From Nocardiopsis sp. YSL2 (GTDB lineage: Bacteria > Actinomycetota > Actinomycetes > Streptosporangiales > Streptosporangiaceae), in NCBI RefSeq assembly GCF_030555055.1, contig NZ_JAMOAO010000001.1, forward strand, positions 6,076,001 through 6,140,000: a stretch of 64,000 nucleotides of DNA, read 5' to 3'. The notes under the pieces are model-generated. The model did not search any database. It had not been told where the DNA came from and saw nothing but the letters and a program-made list of their open reading frames with translations. Shown piece by piece: positions 27,331 to 36,509 of this stretch (the stretch's first letter is position 1; each line of letters opens with the position of its first letter). Both the position numbers and the translations under genes were made by a program.

Positions 27331-27819
27331 CGCGGTGCCCCGAGAAGGTCCCACGGACGGGGGCTGCCCGGACTGCGCAGGTATGAGGGCGTGGGGCTCC
27401 CCGCCCTCACCGCCCCTTGCGAGGGGCAGCTCATGGAATGGCCACAGTAGGGGCACAAGTCGGATGAGTCGGCCTGGAGCGCGGTTCCGATGTTGCCACC
27501 AGCTCGTTCCTCCTGGCGGCTCGCCGAATGAAGTAGACCGCCGACGAGTTATCTCCGACTGACCTCGATTCGTCAGCGGGCTGTGGCCGCTGACCGATCC
27601 GGCGCTTCGCCCCTTCTGATCCCGGCCGGTGAAGGACAGCCCCTCGCATGACGCCGCGAACGCGTCAGGTTCCACCATCACGGGAACTGGCCGAAGCGAA
27701 CAAGCCCACCGCGGCCCAGAGCCCCCAACCCGTTTTCCTTTCCGGCTAATTTTGCCCGCCCCATGCCCGCGTCCGGCTCACAGATGCCGTCGGCATGCCC
27801 GTTTCCAGGAGGACCATCC
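27331..27819. other. 489-bp non-coding stretch between the KAS III cluster and desA
   Basis: Begins with two hairpins (see terminator), followed by sequence without coding bias. The last 60 bp before desA (TTTTCCTTTCCGGCTAATTTT) are AT-richer. No DmdR/IdeR-type iron box (TTAGGTTAGGCTAACC-like palindrome) is visible, although desA operons usually carry one. Confidence 0.5.
27385..27427 (+). terminator. Two consecutive hairpins closing the KAS III cluster
   Basis: GAGGGCG/CGCCCTC (27385-27391 with 27402-27408) is followed at once by GCCCCT/AGGGGC (27412-27417 with 27422-27427). They lie 55-97 bp beyond the last SDR stop codon. Confidence 0.45.
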
Positions 27820-29400
27820 ATGAGTTTCCCCGCCCGGCACGTCCCGGGTCCGCCGCACGGTACCGGGCGGACACCGGTGCCCGCCCCAGAGCGTCACCAC
27901 CTGGCCCAGCTGCTCGACCGGCACAGCGCCGAGGACTACCGCGACCTGACCTGCGCGGCGGCCGACCGGGTCGCACGGCGGATCGCGACGGTCGAGCGTC
28001 CCTTCACCGGCGCCACCGCCGAGGACCTGCGCGCCAAGGTCGGCAAGGTCGACCTCGCCGAGCCGCTGAGGGACCCGGCCGCGGCCCTGGACGAGCTCGA
28101 ACGCGTCTACTTCGACGACGCCGTCTACTTCCATCACCCCCGCTACATGGGGCACCTGAACTGCCCGGTGGTCCTGCCCGCGCTGCTCGGCGAGACCGTC
28201 CTGTCCGCCGTCAACTCCTCCCTCGACACCTGGGACCAGAGCGCGGGCGCCACCCTGATCGAACAGCGGCTGATCGACTGGACGGCCCAGCGCATCGGCT
28301 TCGGCGAGACCACGGACGGCGTCTTCACCAGCGGTGGCAGCCAGTCCAACCTCCAGGCGCTGCTCATGGCGCGCAATGAGGCCCACGAACGGATGCGCGC
28401 GAACGGTGGCGTGCGCCTGGCCGAGGTCCTGTCCCGGATGCGCGTCCTGACCTCCGAGGCCGGGCACTTCAGCGTCGCCAAGTCCGCCGCGCTGCTCGGG
28501 ATGGGCTACGAGTCCGTCATCACGGTGGCCTGCGACGAGCGCAGGCGGATGCACCCGGACGCCCTGGCCGCGGAGCTGCGGCGCTGCCGGGCCGAGGGCA
28601 CGGTGCCCATCGCGGTGGTGGCCACCGCGGGAACCACCGACTTCGGCAGCATCGACCCGCTGCCCGCGATCGCCGACACGTGCTCCCGCCACAGAGTGTG
28701 GATGCACGTGGACGCCGCCTACGGGTGCGGTCTGCTCGTCTCCCGCCACCGGCACTTGCTGAGCGGTGTCGAACGCGCCGACTCAGTGACCGTGGACTTC
28801 CACAAGTCTTTCTTCCAGCCGGTCAGCTCCAGCGCCATCGTGGTACGCGACGGCGCCGTACTGCGCCACGCCACCTACCACGCCGACTACCTGAACTCGC
28901 GCACAGACGGCAGCACCCCCCGCCTCTCCCCCAACCAGGTCGACAAGAGCTTGCAGACCACGCGCCGCTTCGACGCCCTCAAGCTGTGGCTGACACTGCG
29001 CGTCATGGGCTCCGACGGGGTGGGAGCGCTCTTCGACGACGTGCTGGACCTGGCCGCCCAGGGGTGGGTCCTGCTCGACGAGGACCCCCGCTTCACGGTC
29101 GTCACCCGCCCCACGCTGAGCACCCTGGTGTTTCGCTGTGCTTTGCCCGGCACCGATCCCGGGCTCGCCGACGCCGCCAATCGCTACGCGCGCGAGGCTC
29201 TGATCGCCTCCGGGTGCGCCGTCGTGGCGCGCACCACGGCGGACGGACGCCCCCACCTGAAGCTGACACTGCTCAATCCGCGTGCCACCCGCAACGACAT
29301 CGCCGAAATCCTAGACCATATCGCCGCACACGCCGACGACTACGCGGCCCGGCACAGCGCCCCCGGCGGGCGGGACGGCGCCGCCAAGAGGACCCGTTGA
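27820..29400 (+). CDS. desA: DesA-type pyridoxal-phosphate lysine decarboxylase
   Basis: 526 aa from ATG 27820 with AGGAGGA 6 nt upstream. It reads like DesA of desferrioxamine synthesis throughout: HHPRYMGHLNCPVV, SAVNSSLDTWDQSAGATLIE and FTSGGSQSNLQAL. The PLP-binding lysine is in VDFHKSFFQP. It would convert lysine to cadaverine. In the standard operon desB (lysine N-monooxygenase), desC and desD follow. Here only nine residues of the next gene remain, so it is either an orphan or serves another amine-using pathway. A diaminobutyrate decarboxylase is the less likely reading. Confidence 0.82.
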   Translation: MSFPARHVPGPPHGTGRTPVPAPERHHLAQLLDRHSAEDYRDLTCAAADRVARRIATVERPFTGATAEDLRAKVGKVDLAEPLRDPAAALDELERVYFDDAVYFHHPRYMGHLNCPVVLPALLGETVLSAVNSSLDTWDQSAGATLIEQRLIDWTAQRIGFGETTDGVFTSGGSQSNLQALLMARNEAHERMRANGGVRLAEVLSRMRVLTSEAGHFSVAKSAALLGMGYESVITVACDERRRMHPDALAAELRRCRAEGTVPIAVVATAGTTDFGSIDPLPAIADTCSRHRVWMHVDAAYGCGLLVSRHRHLLSGVERADSVTVDFHKSFFQPVSSSAIVVRDGAVLRHATYHADYLNSRTDGSTPRLSPNQVDKSLQTTRRFDALKLWLTLRVMGSDGVGALFDDVLDLAAQGWVLLDEDPRFTVVTRPTLSTLVFRCALPGTDPGLADAANRYAREALIASGCAVVARTTADGRPHLKLTLLNPRATRNDIAEILDHIAAHADDYAARHSAPGGRDGAAKRTR

Positions 29401-29426
29401 CCACCAACCCCCAGCTACCTACTTGA
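29397..29426 (+). pseudogene. Truncated desB start (nine codons)
   Basis: TTG 29397 overlaps the desA stop and has AGAGGA upstream. It encodes L-T-T-N-P-Q-L-P-T before a TGA stop. Overlap with desA is how desB normally starts; the rest of the gene is missing and unrelated sequence follows. Identity as desB is inferred from position and the overlap alone. Confidence 0.35.
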
Positions 29427-29471
29427 CAGACATAGGTCCGCCACGCGCCCCGGCGCGAGCCCTGTCGACCG

Positions 29472-29741
29472 CTCGCGGAGCTCGGGTACCGCTCGGGCGA
29501 ACCCGACGGCATCGCGCGGGAGACCTCCCAGATCCTGCCGAAGGTCTTCGCCCTGCTGCGCCGCAAGGGGCGCACGCCGGCCTCGGTCGCCGCCGAGCTG
29601 TCCGTCCCGTTGACGGAACTGAACGCGCTGGTGTTCGGCCTCTCGTTCGTCGCGCAGTCGGGATCGGGCGGTCGGCAGAGCCCGGCCCGCGCCGCCAAGC
29701 CCGTTCTGCGCGTGGTCACCGGTGCCGGTTCTGCGGACTGA
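29472..29741 (+). pseudogene. C-terminal relic of an ImmA/IrrE- or XRE-associated protein
   Basis: In frame from 29472 to a TGA at 29741: LAELGYRSGEPDG, SQILPKVFALLRRKGRTPAS, then VAAELSVPLTELNALVFGLS. This pattern closes actinobacterial ImmA/IrrE-type or XRE-linked proteins. There is no start or N-terminal (HExxH) part upstream; the preceding sequence joins abruptly to the desB stub. Third-position GC is high, so it was a real gene until recently. Confidence 0.4.
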
Positions 29742-29886
29742 CGACGGCGGACGGACACACGGACGACCGCTGGACGGGAACGGAGACGGGGTCGTCGGCG
29801 TCGGCGCCGGCGTCGGGCAGCGGACAGCGGGCGTCTCCGTGACCGACTCCGAGAGCTGGTGAGGGTCCGGCCCCGGCCCCGCATCG

Positions 29887-30894
29887 TCAGCCGAGGACGA
29901 CCAGCATGGCCACGCCCGCCGCGTAGAACGCGAACAGCGCGATCCCCTCGAATCCGATCCCGGACTCCTGCCGACGGATCAGACCGGCCGCGACCAGCAG
30001 GTTGAGGCCGATGCCCAGGCCGATGAACAGGACCACCTTCGCGTCCATCTCGGCGTAGATCGGCCCCTCCCGGTAGGCCACGTCGGAGGCGGACAGGAAC
30101 AGCACGTCGAAACCGTTCCCGCCGACGATGTCGCCGAGCGCCAGGTGCAGCGCGCGGATGCGGATCGCGTACAGCACCGTCACCAGTTCGGGCAGGGAGG
30201 TGACCACCCCGGTGACGAGCGCACCCACCAGCCCACTCGACATCCCCGTGCGGTCGACCAGCGACAGCCCTGCCTCGCCGACCGCGTAGCCGGTGACGGC
30301 GACCACGACGGCGAGGGCGGCGAACTTGGCCCACATCATCGCCAGGGGCTCGTCTTCGTCGAAGGAATCCGGATCCGGTACGTCCTCGCGGGTGCGGCGC
30401 GTCTGCTTCACGAGCCACATCGGGGCCGACCGGACCTTGCGCGACAGGCGGAGCCAGTACCAGTAGCAGCCGACGATCAGCAGGGACGCCGGGTGGACGC
30501 CCAGGATGCTGATCGGTGGGCCGGATCCGGCGACCAGCGCCACGCTGAGCATGATGCACAACCCCACCGGGGCGAGCAGGTTGGGCAGGGAGGCGGCCGC
30601 GTGCTCCAGGTTCGCCCGCCGGTAGGACGGGTCGGCCAGCGCGATGAAGACGGTCTGCGCCGCGATCCCGCCCAGGGCGTTGTTCATGGCGAACTCGGCG
30701 TCGCCGTTGGCCGCGCCGACGAGGCTGGTGATCAGGCCGGGCAGCGAGGTCACCGCGCCGATGAGGATGATTCCGGCCAGTGTCTCGCCCATGCCGGTTC
30801 GGTCGGCGAGCCGGTCGACCAGGCGGGTGAAGGGCCCTGCGCCGACCACGAGGAGCACAGCCGCGGCCACGATCACCGCCACGTCCCACACCAC
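29887..30894 (-). CDS. CaCA-family sodium/calcium exchanger-like protein
   Basis: 335 aa from GTG 30894 with GGGAGG upstream. About ten membrane helices in two halves, each with an alpha-repeat: GAVTSLPGLITSLVGAANG near residue 47 and GVVTSLPELVTVLYAI near residue 232. The conserved glutamate of the first repeat (normally SLPEL) is Gly here, whereas the second repeat keeps Glu. Loss of one ion-binding acid could change ion choice or activity. A charged loop of about 20 residues (TREDVPDPDSFDEDEP) links the halves. Confidence 0.8.
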   Translation of the reverse strand: MVWDVAVIVAAAVLLVVGAGPFTRLVDRLADRTGMGETLAGIILIGAVTSLPGLITSLVGAANGDAEFAMNNALGGIAAQTVFIALADPSYRRANLEHAAASLPNLLAPVGLCIMLSVALVAGSGPPISILGVHPASLLIVGCYWYWLRLSRKVRSAPMWLVKQTRRTREDVPDPDSFDEDEPLAMMWAKFAALAVVVAVTGYAVGEAGLSLVDRTGMSSGLVGALVTGVVTSLPELVTVLYAIRIRALHLALGDIVGGNGFDVLFLSASDVAYREGPIYAEMDAKVVLFIGLGIGLNLLVAAGLIRRQESGIGFEGIALFAFYAAGVAMLVVLG

Positions 30895-31156
30895 AGCCGG
30901 CCTCCCGTCATGTCCACGAACCGAGGCTTCCCACCCCGACTACCCCTCGGCGACGGGTTCACCACCGCCCACAGGGGCCGTGCGACCCCCAGAACCCAAG
31001 CACGCCCCCGAGCTCAGCGAGCGAACGGGGGGCGGGCGTGTCCGGGCCGGGTGCGGGCACTCGTCGAAGTCGGTGGGCAGGCGGCGGCACGGCCTCTGGA
31101 GGCCCCTGGGCCTGCCAGGTCGCTGTGACACGGGAGGAGACAGGAGACGGGTGGCG

Positions 31157-32185
31157 TCAGGGTCGCGGAACCTGGTCCGGGTCCTGGAGGTGCCGGAGGA
31201 GGAAGTCGTCCACGGTCGCGAATCCGAAGGTGACCGGCACTCCCCCTGTGTCGGGCTCGTCCGTGCGGCGGCGCACGGCCCGGGCCGTGCCCTCCCTCGC
31301 CAGTCGGCCGTCGTCCATCACGTCCGCGGGCTGCCCGTCGAGTCCGCCCTCCTCGTTGAGGAACCCGTGCCCGTAGTCATCGAGGAGGTAGAGCTCGCTC
31401 GACGCGCCTGCCGCGGCCAGGGCCTCGTGCAGGAGCTCGCTCTGGGTGTGCGGGACGAGGGCATCGGCGGTCCCGTGGGAGAGCTGGAACGGCGGAGCGC
31501 CGGCGTGCACCCAGGTCGGCGGACACGCGTAGCGGGCCGTGTCCGGCAGCTCGGCCGGTGCTCCGCCCAACAGCCGACCCTCGGGGGACGACGCGGCGTC
31601 CGCGTCCGGGCGCCCGGCGTGCGCCTCGGCGACCACGGCGGCCAGGTCCACGGGAGGGTAGGACGCGACCACGGCCTGCACCGACGCGTCACCTTCGGTG
31701 TCCACCTCGTCGGCCAGCGCGCCGATGTGGCCAGTCAGAGCCGCCAGCGCGGCCAGGTGGCCGCCGGCGGAGCCGCCCCACACTCCGATCGCCCCCGGGT
31801 CGAGTCCGCACTCGTTCGCGTGCGCGCGCAGGAACCGGATAGCGGCCCGCACGTCGTGCAACTGGGCGGGGAAGTGCGCCTGCTCGGAAAGCCGGTAGTC
31901 GAGGCTCGCGAAGGCGAAACCGGTGGCGCGCACGCGACGGGCGAGGTCCGGTGCCTGGGTGCGGTCACCGGCGTACCAGCCGCCCCCGTGCACCCATAGC
32001 ACGACCGGCACAGGGCGTTCGGTGGCGGGCGGACGGTAGAGGTCGAGCAGGAGGTCGCCGGTGTCGCGCCGTGCGTAGACGAGGTCGGTGTCGGTGTCGA
32101 CCGTGATCCGGGACGGCGGCGTCGAGGCGGTGGCGGGGCCCGGTTCGGCGGAGGAGGGAGTGGCGGCATGGCTCATACCGTCCAT
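31157..32185 (-). CDS. Alpha/beta hydrolase, esterase/lipase (HSL-like)
   Basis: 342 aa if started at ATG 32185 (ATG 32176 is equally possible; no clear ribosome site). The oxyanion motif is HGGGW, the nucleophile elbow GGSAGG, the acid DALVP and the histidine DYGHGF. This is the hormone-sensitive-lipase/BD-FAE style of esterase. The N-terminal 30 residues are Pro/Ser/Thr-rich without a signal peptide. The substrate is unknown; small acyl esters are likely. Confidence 0.82.
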   Translation of the reverse strand: MDGMSHAATPSSAEPGPATASTPPSRITVDTDTDLVYARRDTGDLLLDLYRPPATERPVPVVLWVHGGGWYAGDRTQAPDLARRVRATGFAFASLDYRLSEQAHFPAQLHDVRAAIRFLRAHANECGLDPGAIGVWGGSAGGHLAALAALTGHIGALADEVDTEGDASVQAVVASYPPVDLAAVVAEAHAGRPDADAASSPEGRLLGGAPAELPDTARYACPPTWVHAGAPPFQLSHGTADALVPHTQSELLHEALAAAGASSELYLLDDYGHGFLNEEGGLDGQPADVMDDGRLAREGTARAVRRRTDEPDTGGVPVTFGFATVDDFLLRHLQDPDQVPRP

Positions 32186-32334
32186 GGTGCTGTGCGCGAG
32201 GACCACCGGCACCACCGGGCCCGGACCGGCCTCCCAGGCGGCCGTGAGCACCCTCGGAACGTGTCTCTTCAGCGACTGGGCCGGACGCGGCGCCTCGTCG
32301 AGTGCGCGGCGCCGGCCGTCACGGCACATGCTGC

Positions 32335-32967
32335 CTACATCCCCCAGACCGGGAGCACCACGCCTGCCATGACGGCCCCGACCACGATCACCGTGACCAG
32401 GAACAAGAGCAGGTAGGGGTGCCGCTCCACCCACGACACCAGCCCCGGGTGGCTCTTGGCGAACCGGTTGGCGGTGACGGGTTCGTCCGGGCCGTCGCAC
32501 GGCACTCCCAGCTCCCGCACGAACAGGTCGAGGTCCTCGGGCGCGTAGAGCTCGCCCCGCATCCGCAGGAGGACGCCGCCGTTCGCGTCGAGCACGAACA
32601 GGGTCTCCATGGGCGATCCCCGCATCTGGACGAGGGTCGCACGCACCACGCGCGCCGCCCGGGCCCGGGAACGACGCTTCCGAGAGCAGAGCCCCCTCAC
32701 GGCGATCTCCCGCTCCGTCAGTTCGATATCGGCCTGGCGCCGGTGTCCGATCACCAGAGCGAACAGGACCAGTCCGAAGGCGCCCGACGCCAGAGCGGCC
32801 TGCCACCCCGGGCCGATCGCCACACCCAGAGTGACGACCACGGCCGTCACGAGCACGACGATCCCGTTCTCCCGCGCCTTGCGGCGATCGGGTCGCAACA
32901 GCAGGCCCTCCGCGTCGCCCCGGTCACTCCGGCCGCTCCGGTCATCTCGTCCCCGGCTCACGCGCAC
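32335..32967 (-). CDS. Membrane protein with a PH-like middle domain
   Basis: 210 aa from GTG 32967 with AAGGGA upstream. Two N-terminal membrane helices (GIVVLVTAVVVTLGVAIG and ALASGAFGLVLFALVIG) are followed by a soluble domain of about 90 residues with beta-strand patterning (ETLFVLDANGGVLLRM). A C-terminal helix (YLLLFLVTVIVVGAVMAG) comes last. The arrangement resembles small actinobacterial PH-domain membrane proteins. Function unknown. Confidence 0.65.
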   Translation of the reverse strand: MRVSRGRDDRSGRSDRGDAEGLLLRPDRRKARENGIVVLVTAVVVTLGVAIGPGWQAALASGAFGLVLFALVIGHRRQADIELTEREIAVRGLCSRKRRSRARAARVVRATLVQMRGSPMETLFVLDANGGVLLRMRGELYAPEDLDLFVRELGVPCDGPDEPVTANRFAKSHPGLVSWVERHPYLLLFLVTVIVVGAVMAGVVLPVWGM

Positions 32968-33118
32968 ACCGTCCCTTCTGCGGCCCTCCCGAGATCCTGC
33001 CGCATCGACTCCGTGCTCCGGCACGGCCGCGGGCACCCCGGGAAGCACCACCACGGGCGGGCAGACCGGTCAGGAATCAAGAAGCGCTGGTCACCGTCGC
33101 GGGCCTAACGTAAAGGAC

Positions 33119-33745
33119 ATGGCCAACATCGCATCCGTCACCCTCGAGGTGGACGACACCACAGCCGCCCGTCACTTCTACTCCACCGCCTTCGGCCTGG
33201 ACTCGCAGGTCCGTCTGCGGACCGCACAGGAACCGACCACCGGGTTCCGCGGGTTCACGCTCTCGCTCCTGGTGTCCCAGCCGGCCGACGCCAAGGGCTT
33301 CTTCGACGCCGCGCTCGACGCCGGGGCCACAGCGCTCAAGCCCGCCGAGAAGTCGATGTGGGGCTACGGCGGCGTCGTGCGGGCCCCGGACGGGACCATC
33401 TGGCAGATCGCGACCTCGTCGAAGAAGGACACCGGCCCCGCCACGCGCGAGTTCGACGACATCGTGCTCCTGCTCGGCGTCGCCGACGTCGCCGCGACCA
33501 AGCGGTTCTACGTCGAGCAGGGCATGGCCGTGGCCAGGAGCTTCGGCCGCGCCTACGCCGAGTTCGAGTCCGGGGACGACGCCGTCAAGCTGTCCCTGTA
33601 CCGCCGCAAGGCCCTGGCCAAGGTCGCCGGTGTCCCCGCCGAGGGCAGCGGATCGCACCGGATCGTGGTCAACGGCGACCTCGGCCCGTTCACCGACCCC
33701 GACGGCTTCGCGTGGGAGTCCGTGTCCTCGTCCGCCCTGACCTGA
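33119..33745 (+). CDS. VOC/glyoxalase family protein, two-module
   Basis: 208 aa, two vicinal-oxygen-chelate modules. The first has SVTLEVDDTTAARHFYSTAFGL and GGVVRAPDGTIWQIA. The second has FDDIVLLLGVADVAATKRFY and ends FTDPDGFAWE. Metal-binding residues are not all clear, so it may be a resistance-type or enzyme-type VOC protein. TAACGT (33106-33111) lies 7 nt upstream of the ATG, suggesting a leaderless transcript. The neighbouring PucR gene follows 69 bp later on the same strand. Confidence 0.8.
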   Translation: MANIASVTLEVDDTTAARHFYSTAFGLDSQVRLRTAQEPTTGFRGFTLSLLVSQPADAKGFFDAALDAGATALKPAEKSMWGYGGVVRAPDGTIWQIATSSKKDTGPATREFDDIVLLLGVADVAATKRFYVEQGMAVARSFGRAYAEFESGDDAVKLSLYRRKALAKVAGVPAEGSGSHRIVVNGDLGPFTDPDGFAWESVSSSALT

Positions 33746-33814
33746 CCCGGTCGACGGACAGGACCGGCCGGACCGTCGTTGACGCCCGTGATTCGACAGT
33801 GTGACGATGTGCGG

Positions 33815-34927
33815 ATGCCCGACCTGCACACACGCATGACAGCCCTGAGCACTGACGTCACAGCGGCCGTCATCGCGCGCTGCAGGGCGGAGGTGCCCTT
33901 CTACAGGGATCTGCCGCGCCCGGTCCTCGAAGGCGAGGTCGCCCGGTCGGTCGCGGCCGTGCACGCACTGCTGGTGCGCACACTGCGAGACGGGGGCGAG
34001 GTGAGGCCGGGCGACCTGACCCGGCTCATCGAATGGTCGGCCCGCCGGGCGGAGGAGCGCGTGCCCCTGGAGGCCGTGACCGCCGCCTACCTCGTCGGTG
34101 CCCAGGAGTGGTGGCGGGCCCTGACCGCGGCGGCGGAGCCCGGGGAGCTGGCCGAGGCGGGTGCGAGCCTGCTCGCCTGTCTGCACTCGGCCATGCCCGC
34201 CGTCGTGCTCGCACACCAACAGGCGCAGGAGGACCTCCGCAGCGAGGACAAGCGCGTCCGACGCGCGCTGCTCACCGCCCTCCTGGACGGGCGGCCGTAT
34301 GAGGCACTGGCCGAGGTGGCGCGGATCGCGGTCGCCGGAGAGTACGAGGCCGTGGCGTTCGCCTTCGAGTCGGACCCGCCGACCAGGCTGGTGCAGTCCT
34401 CGCTCGACGCGTACACGGGCGTCCCGGTGCTGATGGACCTCGTCGCGGGAATCGCGCTGCTGCCCGGCCGTCCCGACCTGGCGGAGCTGAGCACCACGCT
34501 CGCACGCGACGTGGGCGAGTCCCCGCTCGCCGCAGCCGCACCGGCCCCCGGACCGGCGGCCGTCCCCGCGGCGGCGGCGGAGGCGGGCCGCGTGCTGGAT
34601 CTCGTCCGGCGGCTCGGCCGCCCGCCCGGGGTCTACCGCCTCAACGACGTGCTGCTGGAGTACCAGCTCGCGCGGCCCGGCGACGCGCTGGTCCGCCTGG
34701 CCGCCAAACTCGACCCGCTGGAGGAGCACCCCTACCTGCTGGAGACGCTGCGGGTGTTCGTCGACCACGGGCACAACCGCCGCAAGACCGCCCTGGCGCT
34801 GTCCATCCACCGCAACACCCTCGACTACCGGCTGCAGCGGGTGTGCGCGCTGACCGGACTGGACCTCGCGGTGCCCGCCGAGGCCCGCCTGCTGCAGGCC
34901 GCGCTCACCGCCCGCGACCTGCGCTGA
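33815..34927 (+). CDS. PucR-type transcriptional regulator
   Basis: 370 aa from ATG 33815 (an upstream in-frame TTG at 33779 would add 12 residues). The C-terminus holds the PucR/CdaR helix-turn-helix: TLRVFVDHGHNRRKTALALS, then IHRNTLDYRLQRV. The N-terminal 150 residues match the RsbRD-like or GGDEF-less sensor part of such regulators (RAEERVPLEAVTAAYLVGAQ). An Ala/Pro linker lies near residues 243-256. Targets are unknown. Confidence 0.85.
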   Translation: MPDLHTRMTALSTDVTAAVIARCRAEVPFYRDLPRPVLEGEVARSVAAVHALLVRTLRDGGEVRPGDLTRLIEWSARRAEERVPLEAVTAAYLVGAQEWWRALTAAAEPGELAEAGASLLACLHSAMPAVVLAHQQAQEDLRSEDKRVRRALLTALLDGRPYEALAEVARIAVAGEYEAVAFAFESDPPTRLVQSSLDAYTGVPVLMDLVAGIALLPGRPDLAELSTTLARDVGESPLAAAAPAPGPAAVPAAAAEAGRVLDLVRRLGRPPGVYRLNDVLLEYQLARPGDALVRLAAKLDPLEEHPYLLETLRVFVDHGHNRRKTALALSIHRNTLDYRLQRVCALTGLDLAVPAEARLLQAALTARDLR

Positions 34928-34954
34928 GACCTCGGGCCCGTCCGGATACCCGTG

Positions 34955-36427
34955 TCAGAGCCACGCGCGCAGCTCCTCGTCCCGTGGAGAGAAGGCCGGC
35001 CCCGAGTCCGGGTGGTCGAAGACCATGACCGGCCGCCGCCGCGACCAGTCGGCCCAGCCGGGGTCTCCCGAGGCGGCGAAGGACACCCAGGCCCGGTGCA
35101 CGGCGTCGGCCAGCGGCTGGGGCGCACCGGTTCCGGTCAGCTCCCGGCTGGAGCGCAGGGTGTCGAAGACGAAGCCGATCTCCAGCGCGTGGCAGGCGCC
35201 CAGGTCGAGCACGGGCGAGCGCCAGGCGAACTCGTAGACGAACGTCCGTGGCGCCTGGGGCCGCCCGCCCGAGGAGTGCGAGAGGTCCGAGGGGGCCGAG
35301 GGGGCCGAGGGGGCCAGCCGTGTGTCCGCCAGCCGGTTCAGGGGCCCGCGCAGCAGCATGTCCGTGGCCATCTCCCCGAGGATCTCCCCCGGTGTGGCCC
35401 CGGGCCGGCCGGAGCGGTACAGCCGCGCCACGCGCCCCGGGATCCGGAACTTCAGCAGCGCCAGACGCAGGGTGAGGCCGCTGATCCGCTCGACCGCCCC
35501 GGTCGGCACGAACCACAACCGGTACTCCTCCCGGTTGGCGCCCAGCAGCAGATCGACATCGGCAGGCGCGGGGTCGGCCGGCACCACGTCGTCGTCGACC
35601 ACGATGTGGAAGCCGGGCCCGCCGCCGATCGGATCGACTCCACCGACCACCGAGTCCTGCACGTCCAGCAGCCGCTCGCGGTCCACCGCGGCGAACGCCT
35701 CGGCCGTGGCGGGCGCTCCCAGCCTCTTGGCCATCAGCCGCACCGCCTTCGCACCCTCACCACGCGAGACGGTGTGCGGTGCCCCGCTCTGCATGATGGC
35801 CCGACGGAACAGCCCCCGCGCGTGGGGGCTGGTGGTCAGGGCCGCGATGCTGATGGCGCCGGCGGACTCACCGAACACGGTGACACTGTCCGGGTCCCCT
35901 CCGAAGGCGGCGATGTTGTCGCGGACCCACCTCAGTGCCGCGATCTGGTCGAGCAGGCCGCGGTTGTCGGGGGCGTCGGGGAAGACCCCGAAGCCCTCCA
36001 CCCCGAGCCGGTAGTTGACCGACACGAGCACCACACCGTCACGTGCGAAGGCCGACCCGTCGTAGAGCGGCAGGGCCGTCGAGCCGTTGCGCAGCGAGCC
36101 CCCGTGGATCCACACCATCACCGGCCGCCCTCGGTCGCCTCCATCGCCGCCGTCGGGCGCCCAGACGTTGAGGTTGAGGCATCCGTCCCCGGGGACGCGC
36201 GGCGTGGGGATCAGCCGGTCCAGCGGCGCCCGGTAGGGGCGCTGGGGGGCGGTCGGCCCGAACTCCAGGGCGTCCCGCACCCCCTCCCACGGTTCGACGG
36301 GAGCCGGGGCACGGAACCGGCGGGCGCCGAAGGGCGGCGCGGCGTAGGGGATGCCGAGATAGGCCGCGACCCCGTCCCGGACCTGGCCCCGCACCTTGCC
36401 CTGCCGGGTGCTCGCGATGGTGTGCAT
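34955..36427 (-). CDS. Type-B carboxylesterase
   Basis: 490 aa. Family signatures are YLGIPYAAPPFGARRFR near the N-terminus, CLNLNVWAP, the oxyanion HGGS, and the nucleophile FGESAGAIS (Ser near residue 190). The acid is in GANREEYRLWF and the histidine in ACHALEIGFVF. No signal peptide, so cytoplasmic. A 9-bp unit repeated three times (35286-35314) encodes PSA repeats in a surface loop. Likely hydrolyses esters of xenobiotics or polyketides (general family knowledge). Confidence 0.87.
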   Translation of the reverse strand: MHTIASTRQGKVRGQVRDGVAAYLGIPYAAPPFGARRFRAPAPVEPWEGVRDALEFGPTAPQRPYRAPLDRLIPTPRVPGDGCLNLNVWAPDGGDGGDRGRPVMVWIHGGSLRNGSTALPLYDGSAFARDGVVLVSVNYRLGVEGFGVFPDAPDNRGLLDQIAALRWVRDNIAAFGGDPDSVTVFGESAGAISIAALTTSPHARGLFRRAIMQSGAPHTVSRGEGAKAVRLMAKRLGAPATAEAFAAVDRERLLDVQDSVVGGVDPIGGGPGFHIVVDDDVVPADPAPADVDLLLGANREEYRLWFVPTGAVERISGLTLRLALLKFRIPGRVARLYRSGRPGATPGEILGEMATDMLLRGPLNRLADTRLAPSAPSAPSDLSHSSGGRPQAPRTFVYEFAWRSPVLDLGACHALEIGFVFDTLRSSRELTGTGAPQPLADAVHRAWVSFAASGDPGWADWSRRRPVMVFDHPDSGPAFSPRDEELRAWL

Positions 36428-36456
36428 CAGTGTCCTTTCGACGGACGATCAGCGAA

Positions 36457-36485
36457 CCGCTCCCGGCCACCGGGGCCGGGAGCGG
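36457..36485 (-). terminator. Hairpin between the cutinase-like gene and the carboxylesterase
   Basis: 12-bp perfect arms (CCGCTCCCGGCC and its complement) with a 5-nt loop, 25 bp beyond the stop of the minus-strand gene ending at 36510. Confidence 0.65.
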
Positions 36486-36509
36486 GATCGACGGGGGAAC
36501 GGGGTCAGG

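Noticed and set aside
27700..27819. Iron box upstream of desA
   Set aside because: The TAATTTTG stretch lacks the palindromic TTAGGTTAGGCTAACC-like pattern.
35286..35314. Short tandem repeat in the type-B carboxylesterase as a regulatory element
   Set aside because: It is an in-frame 9-bp repeat encoding a surface loop; no sign of phase variation.
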